DNA from: Chloroflexi bacterium bin20
GTDB taxonomy: Bacteria > Chloroflexota > Anaerolineae > Aggregatilineales > Phototrophicaceae
Assembly (NCBI GenBank): GCA_002238485.1
Contig: MPMG01000006.1
Span: forward strand, 124,001 to 188,000
Direction: 5' to 3'
DNA length: 64,000 nt
Part shown: positions 8,096 through 16,577 of the stretch, in pieces
How the letters are laid out: each line of letters begins with the position of its first letter
How positions within the stretch are numbered: position 1 is the first letter of the stretch
Notes under the pieces: generated by a model
Database searches by the model: none
Seen by the model: only the letters and a program-made list of their open reading frames with translations
What the model was told of the DNA's origin: nothing
Translations under genes and position numbers: made by a program

Positions 8096-9160
8096 ATGAT
8101 CATCGACACCGATATTCATCCCGTTCCGGTGCATGACCAGGTGGCGAATTACCTGGCAGAGCCTTGGCGATCACGCTATCTGCGGGGCGATCATGGCGCC
8201 GGGCATCCCAACTATTTTAATCCCAACGGCGTCATGCGCGGCGATGCCCTGACCGAAGATGGCAGGCGCATCGAGAAAGCGCCCGATACCATGGCGCGCT
8301 ATTTTTTGGATGTATACGATATCGACTACGCGATTATGAACCCCGCCGAAGCCATGGAACACTGTGTTTCGCCCGATGCCCACTATTCCGCCGCTGCCTT
8401 GTCCGCGGTCAACGACCACTTCGTGCACGAGTGGCTGCCCGCCGACCCGCGCTATCTGGCTTCCATCACCATCGCCTTCAGCAATATCGAGCTGGCCGTG
8501 CAAGAGATCCACCGCCTGGGCGAGCATCCGCGCGTCGTCCAGGTGCTGATGGCCAGCGGCTCGCCATTCCCGCTGGGGCACAGCTACTTCCATCCTATCT
8601 ATGCAGCCGCCGCCGAGCACGATCTGCCCCTGGCCATTCATCCGGGCCTGGAAGGCGTGGGCATCGCCGGCAGTGGCGGCACAGCGGGCATGCTCGCCAA
8701 TTATCTGGAATGGCACACCCTGCTGGCGACTTCGTACATGACGCAGTTGGTCAGCCTGGTGGTCGAAGGCGTCTTTGAGACATTTCCCACATTGCGATTC
8801 GTCTTTGTCGAGGGTGGCGTGGCCTGGCTGCCCGCGCTGATGTGGCGGCTGGACAAGAACTGGAAGGCGCTGCGCTCGACAACGCCCTGGCTCACGCGCA
8901 AGCCCAGCGAGATCATCCAAGAGCATATCTGGCTGACCACGCAGCCGATCGAAGAGCCCGAAGACAAACGCCACTTTCACCAGACCCTGGACATGTTCGC
9001 CGCCGAGCGCATGCTGCTGTTTTCCAGCGATTATCCGCACTGGGACGGCGATACGCCCGACTTTGCCATGCGCCAGATCGCGCCCGAGCTGCGCGATGCT
9101 GTGATGTTCCGCAATGCGCTGGAAGTATTTGGCTTGGAGGCGCAGACAAATGGCAGCTAA
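8096..9160 (+). CDS. Amidohydrolase 2 family metal-dependent hydrolase/decarboxylase
   Basis: About 355 residues of the amidohydrolase-2 TIM barrel: N-terminal metal ligand motif DTDIHP, central AIHPG, and C-terminal SSDYPHWDGD. Members include aminocarboxymuconate and hydroxybenzoate decarboxylases and hydrolases of cyclic substrates. I start at ATG 8096 (MIIDTDIHP), the usual family start; GTG 8081 with AGCAGG upstream would add five residues. The stop overlaps the Rieske ferredoxin gene by 11 nt, so the two are co-translated. This suggests a redox partner or an aromatic-degradation setting. The substrate is not identifiable. Confidence 0.85.
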   Translation: MIIDTDIHPVPVHDQVANYLAEPWRSRYLRGDHGAGHPNYFNPNGVMRGDALTEDGRRIEKAPDTMARYFLDVYDIDYAIMNPAEAMEHCVSPDAHYSAAALSAVNDHFVHEWLPADPRYLASITIAFSNIELAVQEIHRLGEHPRVVQVLMASGSPFPLGHSYFHPIYAAAAEHDLPLAIHPGLEGVGIAGSGGTAGMLANYLEWHTLLATSYMTQLVSLVVEGVFETFPTLRFVFVEGGVAWLPALMWRLDKNWKALRSTTPWLTRKPSEIIQEHIWLTTQPIEEPEDKRHFHQTLDMFAAERMLLFSSDYPHWDGDTPDFAMRQIAPELRDAVMFRNALEVFGLEAQTNGS

Positions 9161-9506
9161 AGCGCAAGTCTATGTGGCGAAAAAAAGCGAATTGCCGGTG
9201 GGCGGTCGGCGAATTATCGAGGCGGCAGGCAAGTCCATCGGCGTGTTTAATACGGGCGCGCAGATCGTCGCCGTACTGAACTTGTGCCCGCACGAATTTG
9301 CGCCGGTCTGCAAGGGACGCCTGGGCGGCACGACCCTGCCCAGCCAGCCCGGCGAATTCATCTGGGGGCGCGAAAATGAGATCCTGCGCTGTCCCTGGCA
9401 CGGCTGGGAATTCGACCTGCACACGGGCGAATGCCTGACCGACCGTCGCAAGCTGCGCCGTTTTTCTGTTGTGCTGCGAGAAGACGCCGTCTATGTGGAG
9501 CTGTAG
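9150..9506 (+). CDS. Rieske [2Fe-2S] ferredoxin
   Basis: 118 residues with the Rieske pair CPHEFAPVC and CPWHGWEFD: Cys-Pro-His and Cys-x-x-His ligate the [2Fe-2S] cluster. There is a long insert between the halves (KGRLGGTTLPSQPGEFIWG). It has no signal peptide, so it is a soluble cytoplasmic electron carrier or oxygenase ferredoxin. It starts at ATG 9150, inside the end of the amidohydrolase gene, indicating coupled translation. No oxygenase large subunit is nearby; the closest oxygenase in the window is the PhyH protein at 24.6 kb. Confidence 0.9.
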   Translation: MAAKAQVYVAKKSELPVGGRRIIEAAGKSIGVFNTGAQIVAVLNLCPHEFAPVCKGRLGGTTLPSQPGEFIWGRENEILRCPWHGWEFDLHTGECLTDRRKLRRFSVVLREDAVYVEL

Positions 9507-9622
9507 CCCAACCGTCCTCGGGCTGTTTCATCGCGTGGGCTGGGCAGGCGCTGCCAAGGCACAGTTGACATAGCAGAACCGATCCCCGGCAAAATCGGGC
9601 GACCAGGAACAATCCACAGCCG

Positions 9623-10642
9623 ATGAGCATAAAAGTTACTATCAAGGAGATCGCCCAACGCGCCGGCGTCGGCACGACCACCGTCAGCCGCGTGCTCAAC
9701 GACCATCCCTATGTCAGCGCCGACAAACGGCAGCGCGTAGAAGCAGCCATCGCCGACCTCGATTATCGCCCCTCGCAAACGGCCCGGCATCTGCGCGGCA
9801 GTCCCTCTGGCTTGCTGGGCTTCTTGACCGATGATGTAGCCACCACGCCCTACGCTGTCGATATCATCCGGGGCGCGCAAGATGTCGCCTGGGCGCACAA
9901 CATGGTGCTGCTGGTGACCGACAGCGGCGGCGATGAACAGGTTGCCGAAGCAGCTGTATCCGTCTTCCACGAGCGCGCTGTCGAAGGCATCGTCTACGCC
10001 GCCATGTATCACAGACCGGTCACCTTGCCGCGCGGGCTGAGCGACTTGCCCACCGTACTGGCGAATTGCTACCTGGAAGATGGCAGCGCCCCGGCTGCGG
10101 TGCCCGATGAATTCGACGGCGGCTTTCACGCAGCCTGCGCAGCTATCGAAGCCGGGCACAAGCGCATCGGCTTTATCAACTTGTGGGAAGAAGACGAGTC
10201 AAAAACACCGCCCTATCCAGCCATATATGGTCGGCTGCGCGGCTACAAACAGGCGCTGGCTCATCATGACCTGCCTTATGACGAATCGCTGCTGCGCTTT
10301 TCCGACCAGACTCCGCGCGAAAATTATCGCCACACCCGCGAGTTGATGACGCTGCCCGAGCCGCCCAGCGCCATATTTTGCGGCAACGACAAAGTCGCCA
10401 TGAATTGCTACAGCGCCCTGGCCGAGCTGGGCTTGCGCGTGCCCGCCGATGTAGCTGTCATCGGCTTCGACAACATCACGCATATCAGCGAAGGCTTGCT
10501 GCCGCCGCTGACGACCATGCAGCTGCCGCATTACGAGATGGGCAGGTGGGCGGTACGCTACCTGATGCAGAATCGCGGTGCAGCGCTGCAGCCCGTGCAA
10601 GTTGCGCTGCCATGTCCATTGGTGCGGCGCGGCTCGGTCTAG
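9623..10642 (+). CDS. LacI family transcriptional regulator
   Basis: 339 residues: an N-terminal LacI helix-turn-helix (TIKEIAQRAGVGTTTVSRVLN), the hinge region (RPSQTARHLRG), and a periplasmic-binding-like effector domain with GNDKVAMNCYSAL and VIGFDN. It should repress sugar genes until its ligand binds. The next operon downstream is a sugar ABC transporter at 11733, the likeliest target. The palindrome in front of that operon has a TT centre rather than the CG centre usual for LacI operators, so this link is unproven. Confidence 0.9.
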   Translation: MSIKVTIKEIAQRAGVGTTTVSRVLNDHPYVSADKRQRVEAAIADLDYRPSQTARHLRGSPSGLLGFLTDDVATTPYAVDIIRGAQDVAWAHNMVLLVTDSGGDEQVAEAAVSVFHERAVEGIVYAAMYHRPVTLPRGLSDLPTVLANCYLEDGSAPAAVPDEFDGGFHAACAAIEAGHKRIGFINLWEEDESKTPPYPAIYGRLRGYKQALAHHDLPYDESLLRFSDQTPRENYRHTRELMTLPEPPSAIFCGNDKVAMNCYSALAELGLRVPADVAVIGFDNITHISEGLLPPLTTMQLPHYEMGRWAVRYLMQNRGAALQPVQVALPCPLVRRGSV

Positions 10643-10748
10643 GGCGAAGGCAAAACCAGCAAGGACGCCAGGACACAGAGAAGTTGAATTTGCAGTAGGC
10701 GGTTGCGCTACAATCATTGCTTTGCGGACTGTACACGGAGAGAGCAAC

Positions 10749-11276
10749 ATGCCCTTCAACATCAAGCGGCGCGGCAAACTGAGCTACTACTACGAGGGCG
10801 ATGATCCTGTGCTCTCCAACATGGTCGTCGAAACCCTGCCCGATGGCGACCTGCGCATCTGCTTCAGCGGGCTGACGGGCGGCTACTCGGCGGCGGGCAT
10901 CCTGGGGCTGGAAGACGTGCCGCACATGGACCCGGAAACAGAGATCCCGCTGGTTTTCCAATGCTGGGAATTGTGGCTGCGCGAGGCGGGCATCTGCGAT
11001 TCGATATCGAAGGTCGATTTCATTGAAGTGCATGCATTTGGCACGCAGCCCAAAGCGCCCAATCCGCTGCTGGATGCGGCCGGATTCCAAGCCGAGCTGC
11101 AGCGCTTGCGCAGCGCCTACGCCAGCGCCTACCGCGACTGGTTCAAGCAGCATTGTCCGACCAGTGGCCTTCCCGCGCGTTTTACCGTGCATGTGGTCGA
11201 TGTGCCCGACCAAGCCGCCAGCTACGAGTTTTATGCGGTGGGCTTGCTGCAGCGAAGTCTGGAACGCGCACAGTAA
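10749..11276 (+). CDS. Protein of unknown function
   Basis: 175 residues from ATG 10749, chosen because GGAGAGAGC precedes it. The chain starts MPFNIKRRGKLSYYYEGDDP and has no signal peptide or membrane segment. The second half (FIEVHAFGT...AYRDWF...PARFTVHVVDVP) faintly recalls the RidA/YjgF fold arrangement, but the signature Arg motif is absent and I do not assign it. TACAAT at 10709-10714 is a possible -10 box. It lies alone between the LacI regulator and the sugar ABC operon. Confidence 0.65.
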   Translation: MPFNIKRRGKLSYYYEGDDPVLSNMVVETLPDGDLRICFSGLTGGYSAAGILGLEDVPHMDPETEIPLVFQCWELWLREAGICDSISKVDFIEVHAFGTQPKAPNPLLDAAGFQAELQRLRSAYASAYRDWFKQHCPTSGLPARFTVHVVDVPDQAASYEFYAVGLLQRSLERAQ

Positions 11277-11388
11277 ATCCCCTCGCTCTCCGACGATCCA
11301 GGGGGAGGCAAATCGCGACAGCCCGCCAGCCTATTGCCCTGCGTTGTTGCGCAAATACAGCTTTCGCCTCTCCCGAGGAAGAGATTGC

Positions 11389-11417
11389 TTGACAACCCCA
11401 TAATTTTGATATACACT
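11389..11417 (+). promoter_or_regulatory. Sigma-70-like promoter of the sugar ABC operon
   Basis: A perfect TTGACA (11389-11394), 17-bp spacer, then TACACT (11412-11417); TATACA at 11410 with a 15-bp spacer is an alternative -10. It is followed by an operator-like palindrome and a 5' leader of about 310 nt before the binding-protein gene at 11733. Confidence 0.7.
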
Positions 11418-11422
11418 CAGTT

Positions 11423-11440
11423 TATGTTGATTTCAACATA
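11423..11440. promoter_or_regulatory. Operator-like palindrome
   Basis: TATGTTGA-TT-TCAACATA: a perfect 8-bp dyad with a 2-bp centre placed at the predicted transcription start. A bound dimeric regulator would block initiation. The regulator is unknown. Confidence 0.6.
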
Positions 11441-11572
11441 TTTATCAGCACAATATGATTTATCGCACATCTGACGAGTCATTGACGCTATTCCAAGGCG
11501 AAGCATGATGAAGAGCCAGCAGCGAGCCGCAATCATCAGATCACGAAGCGCAAGCGACCGCATTTTTGTGAC

Positions 11573-11633
11573 GGATCTATCGCCAGCATGCAAGTCCGCC
11601 GGCAGACGCCATTTTTGCGCTGGCAATAGATCC
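11573..11633 (+). promoter_or_regulatory. Long hairpin in the operon leader
   Basis: GGATCTATCGCCAGC (11573-11587) pairs with GCTGGCAATAGATCC (11619-11633): 15 bp with one G-U-type mismatch and a 31-nt loop. It lies 100 nt before the binding-protein start. It could be an RNA control element, a small RNA or a small mobile palindrome. There is no U-run after it, so it is not a simple terminator. The rest of the 11277-11732 gap has no coding signal. Confidence 0.55.
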
Positions 11634-11732
11634 ATGTTACATTTGATCCAGTTTGGTATCAGAAGGGAGGCGTCATAAGCGGATTCTGCTTTCCTTATCA
11701 AACACAAACATACCTATGAATCGAGGTGAACC

Positions 11733-13022
11733 ATGTTCTCCAGCAAGAAACTGATCGTCCTGCTGGTTCTGTTTGCGCTGTTGCTTGGCTCGACCGCGCT
11801 GGCGCAGGACGATGGATTGAAGCTCACCGGCTGGCCCTATCAGGTCGATGTTGTAACCGAGAATCTCGGTCGCTTCACCGAACAGTCGGGGCAAGACGCG
11901 GTCTTCCTGCCCTTCCCCAGCAACGAGTATCACGACAAGATGGTCGCCAGCTTCGTGGCCGGCACCGAGTTTGATGTCGCCTATGTCCGCGACAGTTACT
12001 TGGCTGAGTGGGCGTCGGCTGGCTGGATCGTGCCGATAACGGGCCTGGACGGCGCGGACGAGCTGCTGGCGGACCTGCCTGCAGGAATCATCGAGCAGAT
12101 GTCCTATGAAGGCGAAGTCTATGGCTTGCCCTACTACTCCGGCGTGCAGACCATGGCGTATAACGCCGCCCACCTGGCAGCGGCTGGCATTGAAGAGCCG
12201 CCCGCAACCTGGGACGAAATGCTGGACCAGGCACAGATGATCAAAGACGCCGGCGTTGTGGACTACCCAATTCTAATGCAGTTGCGCAGCGGCGAGAATT
12301 ACCTGCTGCGCGAATGGGAAACCTTGACGGCATCCCGCGGCGGCAAGCTCTTTGATGACGACCTCAACCCGCTCTTCCAGGAAGAGGGCAGCGCAGCCTG
12401 GGAAGCGCTGGACTGGCTGACAGAGGGGCTCAATCAGGGCGTTATCGACCCGGCTTCGCTGACCGACGACGACGGCACGTTGCTGATGGCGGCTGGCACG
12501 ACATCGTTCATGACCACCACTGACTACACGTTGAAAGCCATGAACGATCCGGAACAATCCAATGTCGCCGGCGACATCAAAAACGCGCTCGTACCCGGCA
12601 CGGACGAAGTCCGCAGCGGCACCTGGGGCTATGTCCGCCTCTATTCCATCACCAGCAACACGCCGGACAAGGATGCCGCCTGGCAACTGGTGCAATTCCT
12701 GGGTGGGCGCGATGCCACCGGCGTCTATTATGTGCCCAAACGTTGGGCGCTGGAGTTTGGGCTGGGCTTCTCGCCCGCGCCACTCTATGAAGACGAAGAG
12801 GTGCGCAACTCCATCGGCGGCTGGATCGACCCCGACCTGCTCAGCGAGCAAGCGGAATACGCCATTTCCCGCCCCTATCGCTTTGTGCCCTTCTTCAGCG
12901 ATTGGGAGATCGGCAGTTGGGGTCCGCTGCAAGCAGCCATCTTGGGCGACGCCGACAAGGGCGATGTCCTCGCCGAGCTGGCGGACGAATGGAATGAGCT
13001 GAGGGAAGACTGGGACTATTAG
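11733..13022 (+). CDS. Sugar ABC transporter substrate-binding protein (family 1)
   Basis: 429 residues with a type I signal peptide (MFSSKKLIVLLVLFALLLGS, cleavage about ALAQ/DD) and no lipobox Cys. The fold pattern is that of family 1 extracellular solute-binding proteins (NEYHDKMVASFVAGTEFDV..., GLPYYSGVQTMAYN, then PATWDEML). It captures a sugar outside the membrane and delivers it to the permeases encoded downstream at 13156 and 14061. GAGGTGAACC before ATG 11733 is a good ribosome binding site. No ATPase is encoded in the operon, so a shared MsmK-type ATPase elsewhere is expected. Confidence 0.9.
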   Translation: MFSSKKLIVLLVLFALLLGSTALAQDDGLKLTGWPYQVDVVTENLGRFTEQSGQDAVFLPFPSNEYHDKMVASFVAGTEFDVAYVRDSYLAEWASAGWIVPITGLDGADELLADLPAGIIEQMSYEGEVYGLPYYSGVQTMAYNAAHLAAAGIEEPPATWDEMLDQAQMIKDAGVVDYPILMQLRSGENYLLREWETLTASRGGKLFDDDLNPLFQEEGSAAWEALDWLTEGLNQGVIDPASLTDDDGTLLMAAGTTSFMTTTDYTLKAMNDPEQSNVAGDIKNALVPGTDEVRSGTWGYVRLYSITSNTPDKDAAWQLVQFLGGRDATGVYYVPKRWALEFGLGFSPAPLYEDEEVRNSIGGWIDPDLLSEQAEYAISRPYRFVPFFSDWEIGSWGPLQAAILGDADKGDVLAELADEWNELREDWDY

Positions 13023-13051
13023 TCGCTAACCACCCTGCCCCCATCCGCCAT

Positions 13052-13136
13052 CCCCTTCCCCCAAAATGAGGGAAGGGGAGCAAGTAACGGATCAGTTGGG
13101 AGCAGGCAAGTCCCTCTCTCTATGGGGGAGGGACTT
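13052..13136 (+). repeat. Two hairpins between binding protein and permease genes
   Basis: CCCCTTCCC (13052-13060) pairs with GGGAAGGGG (13070-13078), and AAGTCCCTC (13108-13116) with GAGGGACTT (13128-13136). Neither is followed by a U-run. Such intercistronic stems can protect the upstream mRNA and so favour the binding protein over the permeases. Confidence 0.6.
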
Positions 13137-13155
13137 AGGGTGGGGGTTTACCACC

Positions 13156-14064
13156 GTGAAAGCCGAGACCAACAACGAACGCAAGGAGATGTCGCAGGGG
13201 ATGCTGGCGGTGCTCTTCAGCGCGCCGGCTGTGCTCATCATCGCCGCGACCATTCTCGTGCCCTTTGGTTTGGCGGTCTTCCTCAGCCTGCACAAATGGA
13301 ACTTGAAACGCCCGGGGCGCGAGCGCTTCATTGGGCTGGAGAATTATGTAGACTGGCTCACGGACAGCGACTTTTGGGAACCGCTGCAAACCACCTTCAC
13401 ATTCGCCATCGGCGCTGTACTGTTGATTGTGGCGGTCTCCCTGCTAGTCGCCCTGCTGCTCAACGAGAACTTTCCCGGGCGAGGCTTGGTGCGGGCGCTG
13501 CTGCTGGTGCCCTGGGCGATTCCCTCTGTGGTCAACGCCCTGCTGTGGAAGTGGCTGCTTAACCCACAGTATGGCTTGATCAACGCCCTTTGGTTCGAGC
13601 TTGGCATCATCACCGAATACCAGAACATGCTCGGCAGCATGCCTAGCGTGATGATCTGGCTGGTCATCGCCTATAGCTGGATTCACATTCCGCTGGCGAC
13701 GCTGCTGCTGCTTTCTGGCTTGCAGACCATCCCGGGCGACATCTATGAGTCGGCGATTGTCGATGGCGCGGGACTTTGGCAACGTTTTCGCTTCATCACC
13801 TTGCCCATGCTGCGCCCCATGCTGTCTATCGTCATCATCTTTGAAATGATCTTTGCGCTGAAGGTCTTCGACATCATCTTTGTGCTCACCGCTGGCGGAC
13901 CTGCCAACGCCACCAATGTATTGGGCTGGCAGATCTATACCGAGACCTTCCGCAAGCTGGATTTTGGCGCGGGCAGCTCGATCGCCATGCTGCTGGGCGC
14001 GATCACGCTGGGGCTGGCTATCCTTTTCTATGTCTTCCTGGACAAAGGGACGGAGCCGCAATGA
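13156..14064 (+). CDS. Sugar ABC transporter permease, MalF/UgpA type
   Basis: About 300 residues with six membrane segments and the EAA loop (IYESAIVDGAGLWQRFRFITLP) that docks with the ATPase; the C-terminal AGGPANATNVLGWQIY is typical of this subunit. Start options are GTG 13156 (used here), ATG 13189 and ATG 13201; the AAGGAG at 13183-13188 best fits ATG 13201, so the N-terminus is uncertain. Upstream codons lie in a hairpin repeat and are unlikely to be translated. It overlaps the next permease by ATGA. Confidence 0.88.
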   Translation: MKAETNNERKEMSQGMLAVLFSAPAVLIIAATILVPFGLAVFLSLHKWNLKRPGRERFIGLENYVDWLTDSDFWEPLQTTFTFAIGAVLLIVAVSLLVALLLNENFPGRGLVRALLLVPWAIPSVVNALLWKWLLNPQYGLINALWFELGIITEYQNMLGSMPSVMIWLVIAYSWIHIPLATLLLLSGLQTIPGDIYESAIVDGAGLWQRFRFITLPMLRPMLSIVIIFEMIFALKVFDIIFVLTAGGPANATNVLGWQIYTETFRKLDFGAGSSIAMLLGAITLGLAILFYVFLDKGTEPQ

Positions 14065-14933
14065 AACAGCACGCGCGCATCCGCCTGGCTGTCATTTACA
14101 TCGGCGCAGCCATCGTCTTGCTGGGCACTATCGGTCCCTTCCTGTGGCTTGTCAGTTCCAGTTTCCAGTATGAGAGGCAGCTGCTCAACCGACCGCCCCA
14201 ATGGCTGCCCAATCCCGTCGTGCTCGACAGCTACCGCGAGATCTTCGAGGGCGCTGTTTTGGGCGAGGACTCGGGCGTTCCCTATCAGTCGCGCATCTTC
14301 CTGCGCAGTTTTGGCAACAGCTTTATCGTGGCGGGCAGCGTGGCGGCGATTGCGGTGCTGGTCGGCTCGTATGCGGCTTATCCCTTGGCGCGGCTGGACT
14401 TCCGCGGGCGCAACGTCTTGCTCTTTGGCATCTTGGCCAGCCGCTTGATCCCCGCGCTGTCGCTGGCTATCCCCATCGTGCTGGTAGCAAAGAAGATCGG
14501 CATGAGCGACCGCCTCGTTTCGCTGGTCTTCATCAACTTGTCTTTCATCCTGCCCTATGTGATCTGGCTGCTGCAGTCCTACTTCAAAAGCATCCCCATG
14601 GAGCTGGAAGACGCCGGGCGCATCGACGGCTGCAGCCGCCTGCAAGTCGTGCACAAGATCATCCTGCCGCTCAGCCTGCCCGGTTTGACATCGGCGGGCA
14701 TCCTGGCATTCTTGCTAACCTGGGGTGAATTCCTCTTTGCGCTGCTGCTGTCAGAGACGCCAGCCTCGTACACCAGCACGGTGGTGGTCTCGCTCTTCGC
14801 CACCGATGTCGATGTCAATTTCGTGAGCATCATCACCGCGGGCGTGGTTTCTGTGATCCCGCCGATCTGCTTCGCCTTGATCTTCCAGCGTTTCATCATC
14901 AGTGGCCTGCTGTCGGGCTCGCTGAAGGGCTAG
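14061..14933 (+). CDS. Sugar ABC transporter permease, MalG/UgpE type
   Basis: 290 residues, six membrane segments and EAA loop MELEDAGRIDGCSRLQVVHK. It is the second channel subunit, paired with the product of the gene before it. The start ATG overlaps the upstream stop (ATGA, 14061-14064), showing translational coupling. It ends the three-gene sugar import operon. Confidence 0.9.
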   Translation: MKQHARIRLAVIYIGAAIVLLGTIGPFLWLVSSSFQYERQLLNRPPQWLPNPVVLDSYREIFEGAVLGEDSGVPYQSRIFLRSFGNSFIVAGSVAAIAVLVGSYAAYPLARLDFRGRNVLLFGILASRLIPALSLAIPIVLVAKKIGMSDRLVSLVFINLSFILPYVIWLLQSYFKSIPMELEDAGRIDGCSRLQVVHKIILPLSLPGLTSAGILAFLLTWGEFLFALLLSETPASYTSTVVVSLFATDVDVNFVSIITAGVVSVIPPICFALIFQRFIISGLLSGSLKG

Positions 14934-14974
14934 CTGCCACCGTCCCAAACGCCTCCTAATGCGAAAAAGGATTT

Positions 14975-15035
14975 CTCAGCGCCTCTGTGGCAATGAGCCT
15001 TTCAGTCCTTTGTGTCCTTTGTGTCTTTGTGGTTA
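14975..15035 (+). repeat. Tandem type B repeats
   Basis: CTCAGCGCCTCTGTGGCAA and TTTGTGTCCTTTGTGTCTTT followed by GTGGTTA, both in the same orientation. They end in TGTGGTTAAGAT, an extended -10-like sequence. The next start codon is 102 nt away and has its own TATAAT. Confidence 0.7.
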
Positions 15036-15090
15036 AGATTGGCATGATTACCTCGGTATTGTAGAGAAGACAGAGCTTCGCTGTGGCGTC

Positions 15091-15096
15091 TATAAT
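15091..15096 (+). promoter_or_regulatory. -10 box for the amine oxidase gene
   Basis: A perfect TATAAT about 40 nt before ATG 15138, giving a short leader. No convincing -35 was found. Confidence 0.45.
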
Positions 15097-15137
15097 GCCT
15101 GCAATTGACGCGTGATTCGGCGAAAAAGGATGCGCTT

Positions 15138-16319
15138 ATGGCAGCAGATCACTATGACATCATCGTCGTCGGTTTGGGCGCGATGGGGGCGGCAGCGCTC
15201 TACCAAGCCAGCCAGCGAGGCGCACGAACCTTGGGCATTGACCGCTATGATCCGCCGCACACAATGGGCAGCAGTCACGGTGACACCCGCGTCACCCGCC
15301 TGGCGATCGGCGAAGGCGAGATGTACATGCCGTTCATCCAGCGCGCCAACCATATCTGGGATGAGCTGGAAGCCAAGAGCGGTCGCACGCTATTTCATCA
15401 GAGCGGCGGACTGATCATCGCGCCAGAGCAGGGCGCAGCCAAATTCCATGCCGAAGGCGACTTCGTCGAACTATCCGCGCGCATCGCCAGCAAGTACAGC
15501 ATTGCGCACGAGATCCTGGATGCTGCGCAGATCGCCCAGCGCTTCCCCCTCTTGACGCCACGCGACTGCGACCGCGCCTATTATGAACCCGAAAGCGGCG
15601 TGCTGCGCCCCGAGCGCTGCATTCAAACCCAGCTGGAATTGGCGTTGGCGGACGGCGCAGACATCCGCACCTGTGAAGCGGTCGTGGAATATCGGGCAGA
15701 CGCGGAAGGCGTCACTGTGCGGACGGACAAGGACAGTTATCGAGCCGACAAATTGATCCTGTGCGCCGGCGCATGGATGAGCGAATTGCTGCCCGCCAAT
15801 AGCCGCGGCGTGCTGCGCGTCTGCCGCCAGGTCATCCATTGGTACGCAGCCCAAGACCTGCGCTCCTTCGACCCCGCAGTCTTCCCTTATGTCATTTGGA
15901 TTGGCGATGCGCCCGAAGACTTCTGGTCGGCCTTCCCCGCCCCGTCCGATGGCGTGCCCGGCGTCAAGATGGTTAGCGAGCAGTATCACACCAGCGAAGA
16001 AGTCCAGGCCATCAGCCGCGAAGTGACGCCAGACGAGATCGCCGATATGCACCAACGCCTGACCGTGCATCGACTGCGCGGCACAACAGAACGGTCGGTG
16101 CGCGCCGATGTCTGCTTGTACACCGTCACGCGCGACGAGCACTTCATCATCGATTTTCATCCAGAAAGCCGGCGCGTGGTGATGGCATCGCCCTGCAGCG
16201 GACACGGTTTCAAACACTCAGCGGCCATCGGCGAGACACTGGTACAAATGGCGCTGGATGGCGGCGCGCAGTTTGATGTGTCGGGCTTTGCGCTTGATAG
16301 AGCTCGAAAGAAAAGCTGA
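15138..16319 (+). CDS. FAD-dependent amine oxidase, SolA / monomeric sarcosine oxidase family
   Basis: 393 residues beginning with a Rossmann FAD motif (YDIIVVGLGAMGAAALYQAS) and MGSSHGDTRVTR, typical of N-methyltryptophan/sarcosine oxidases. CLYTVTRDEHFIIDFHP (Cys near residue 326) matches the position of the Cys that binds FAD covalently in this family, and ASPCSGHGFKHS completes the FAD site. It oxidatively demethylates a secondary amino acid, releasing formaldehyde and peroxide. ATG 15138 has AAAAGGA upstream. The hexulose-phosphate synthase-like gene at 22.3 kb could consume formaldehyde, but it is not linked. Confidence 0.88.
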   Translation: MAADHYDIIVVGLGAMGAAALYQASQRGARTLGIDRYDPPHTMGSSHGDTRVTRLAIGEGEMYMPFIQRANHIWDELEAKSGRTLFHQSGGLIIAPEQGAAKFHAEGDFVELSARIASKYSIAHEILDAAQIAQRFPLLTPRDCDRAYYEPESGVLRPERCIQTQLELALADGADIRTCEAVVEYRADAEGVTVRTDKDSYRADKLILCAGAWMSELLPANSRGVLRVCRQVIHWYAAQDLRSFDPAVFPYVIWIGDAPEDFWSAFPAPSDGVPGVKMVSEQYHTSEEVQAISREVTPDEIADMHQRLTVHRLRGTTERSVRADVCLYTVTRDEHFIIDFHPESRRVVMASPCSGHGFKHSAAIGETLVQMALDGGAQFDVSGFALDRARKKS

Positions 16320-16375
16320 GCTACAGAAGTAAGTCCGAGTAAGTCATGCAACAGGTAAGCACAAAGGTATAAATG

Positions 16376-16541
16376 ACACAAAGGCTTTTTGCCACAGGGG
16401 CGCAGAGACACAGAGAAAAAGCCTTGTGTTGGTTGATCTCGCTCGTGATTCGTTTCGCTATTGGTCAATGCGGACGATCCAATGGCTCGCCCCTACACCG
16501 ACTTTTCGAGGGGGTTTGCCCTCTGCGCCCTCTGTGGTTAA
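16376..16541. repeat. Composite B-C-B element
   Basis: The left end GCCACAGGGGCGCAGAGACA and the right end CTCTGCGCCCTCTGTGGTTA are inverted copies of the B repeat. Between them is the C palindrome (GATCCAATGGCTCGCCCCTA). A second inverted pair AAGGCTTTTT (16381-16390)/AAAAAGCCTT (16416-16425) lies in the left end. The right end sits 37 nt before the SDR start codon and ends in TGTGGTTAAAT. Confidence 0.7.
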
Positions 16542-16577
16542 ATCGGTGTATGGCACGAGCATGCAAAGGAAACAGAA

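Noticed and set aside
11423-11440. LacI operator for the regulator at 9623
   Set aside because: The palindrome has a TT centre and AT-rich arms, not the CG-centred LacI-family consensus. It is kept as an operator of unknown regulator.
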